A DNA stretch of 64,000 nt. It comes from Heligmosomoides polygyrus polygyrus (lineage: Eukaryota; Nematoda; Chromadorea; Rhabditida; Heligmosomidae). How positions within the stretch are numbered: position 1 is the stretch's first letter; every line of letters starts with the position of its first letter. A program made the position numbers and the translations under genes. The notes below the pieces were generated by a model. The model did no database searches and was not told the origin of the DNA. It saw only the letters and a program-made list of their open reading frames with translations. The stretch lies in assembly GCA_947396885.1 (NCBI GenBank), contig OX377206.1:89959960-90023959 (forward strand), read 5' to 3'. Below are positions 62,721 to 64,000 of the stretch, piece by piece.

Positions 62721-64000
62721 GAGTCTCAAAAAAATTTATGCACTGTTTGAAAGGTGATAACTTTGCCCACAGTAAAAGTACTGAAGAAGTTAAGGACCCA
62801 TACAAAAGCTTAAAAAATAAGTTTGAACAAGAATGAAAATAAGCTTAAGAAATTTTCTGACATGCGAGCGGTACGGAATGCGCCATGCGCTCGTCTGAAG
62901 CTTTGCATTTTATACTCGATCGTTTCGACTACTTTTTGAGTACGCTTGAATGCTTGGTGTAATTTTTTTCCAAAAGTGGTCATTTCAATTGAATTGTACT
63001 TTCTTTAAGGTTTAAATCTTAAAACACACTATGGCTTGCGAATAATGCAGGACATAGTAAGGAATGCAGGTCCTATTTGAAAGGTTCTAGCAGTGCTGCT
63101 AGTGAAGCTTTTGACCAAGATTGAAACTCTTATGAAAGCAAGGGGTGGCGTAATTTCTGCGGCGTGTGAATAGTCAAGATTGCGCCATGTCTCCGCCTAA
63201 AACCCTGCATTCCAGACTTGATTGACTGCGCATGGGCCGAATGCTTGCTACAATCTTGTTACTACTTGGTCAAATTAACCTGTGCTGTGCTTCTATTAAC
63301 GTTTATAACTTGACAATCCCGTTAAAAACCCGCAACATGCGAGCTTATTAACTGTCCAATTTAGATGAGAGCAGGAGCCTCATTTTTCAACAGGGATTTC
63401 GTGCACTGACGAAGCAACATTCAAACTGAATGGAGAGGTTAATGGGCGTAACTGCAGTTACTGGGCGACGAAAGACGTTAAAAGAAGACAGCACAGGTTA
63501 ATTTGGTCAAGTAGCAACAAGATTGTAACAAGCATTCAGCCCATGCACAATCAATGGGGTCTGAAATGCGAGGTTTTAGACGGAAGCCTGGCGCAATCTT
63601 GACTACTATGCACGCCTCAGAATACTCGTTACCCTATGGTTTCACATGAGTTTCAATCGTCTTCAAAAGCGTTACTATGAGCAATGTTAGAACCTTTCAA
63701 ATAGTAACGGCATTTTTTGGACACCCTCCATTTTTCGCAAGCCGTAGTGTGTTTTTAAGTGCTAAACCTTTAAAAAATCTCAGACCAATCAAAACGGCCA
63801 CTTTTTTAAGAAACTATAACAAATATTTAAGCGAAACACTCAAATCAGTCTGGTTTAAAATGCAAAATTTCAGACGAGTGCATGGCGCATTCCACGCCGC
63901 CCGTATGTCGGAAAATTTCACTTTCTCAAGCTTTTTATGCGAGTCCTTAGCTTCTTCAGTACCACTACTGTGAGCTAGTTATCACCTTTCGAAAAGTGCA
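62721..64000. mobile_element. Composite nested fold-back element, copy 2 (runs to window end)
   Basis: Outer arm 62721-63045 (GTGAGTCTCAAAAAAATTTA, TGATAACTTTGCCCACAGTA) is inverted at 63733-64000 (..TAGTTATCACCTTTCGAAAAGTGCA). Inner element 63050-63726 has arms AGGTCCTATTTGAAAGGTTC and the inverse. Its centre reads [20 protein letters not shown] on the plus strand, less decayed than copy 1. Confidence 0.75.

Overview
This is a nematode nuclear window, most likely from a strongylid such as a hookworm (inference). The evidence is small exons with consensus GT..AG junctions, a cystathionine beta-synthase gene with two tandem catalytic modules (a layout known from C. elegans CBS-1), hookworm-type RTE retrotransposon remnants, and a repeat density that explains most of the sequence. 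There is no bacterial-style gene organisation. Nearly all long open frames lie inside repeats.

Two host genes can be assembled with matching splice phases. (1) On the + strand, a seven-exon rhodopsin-like peptide-receptor-type GPCR of about 400 residues runs from 3611 to 43492. Exon 1 encodes a signal peptide and a glycosylated N-terminus. It is separated by a ~32 kb repeat-filled intron from the six exons that carry TM1-TM7. (2) On the - strand, running from the window's right part down to 45815, is a cystathionine beta-synthase of the tandem-module type. Nineteen exons (62043 down to 45815, about 655 codons) cover nearly the whole protein except its extreme N-terminus. The N-terminal module has lost the PLP lysine and the glycine-rich phosphate loop. 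The C-terminal module keeps both. The two genes converge tail to tail, with an RTE retrotransposon corpse between their poly(A) signals.

The rest is a layered transposon record. A tRNA-derived SINE (box A/box B head, ~295 bp, TTTATCC-repeat tail) occurs about 38 times as full or partial copies; several copies have 9-14 bp target-site duplications. Other components are CR1-like and RTE LINE fragments, three kinds of Tc1/mariner relatives, a head-to-tail pair of Helitrons in a CBS intron, hAT-like TTCGAA-rich MITEs with 8-bp duplications, a CCAAT-bearing MITE family, a CG-rich palindromic Harbinger-like MITE family, and several large fold-back elements. The most unusual structure is a composite fold-back element present twice (23204-24892 and 62721 to the window end), in which one inverted-repeat element sits inside another with transposase remnants at the centre. 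Because the second copy lacks two later insertions, it supplies empty sites for a SINE and a MITE.

Region by region: 0-36 kb is GPCR intron 1 plus upstream repeats. 36-43.5 kb is the GPCR body with SINEs, a Tc1 remnant and fold-back DNA in its introns. 43.5-45.8 kb is the intergenic RTE remnant. 45.8-62 kb is the CBS gene with Helitrons in its largest intron. 62-64 kb is a MITE and the second composite fold-back element.
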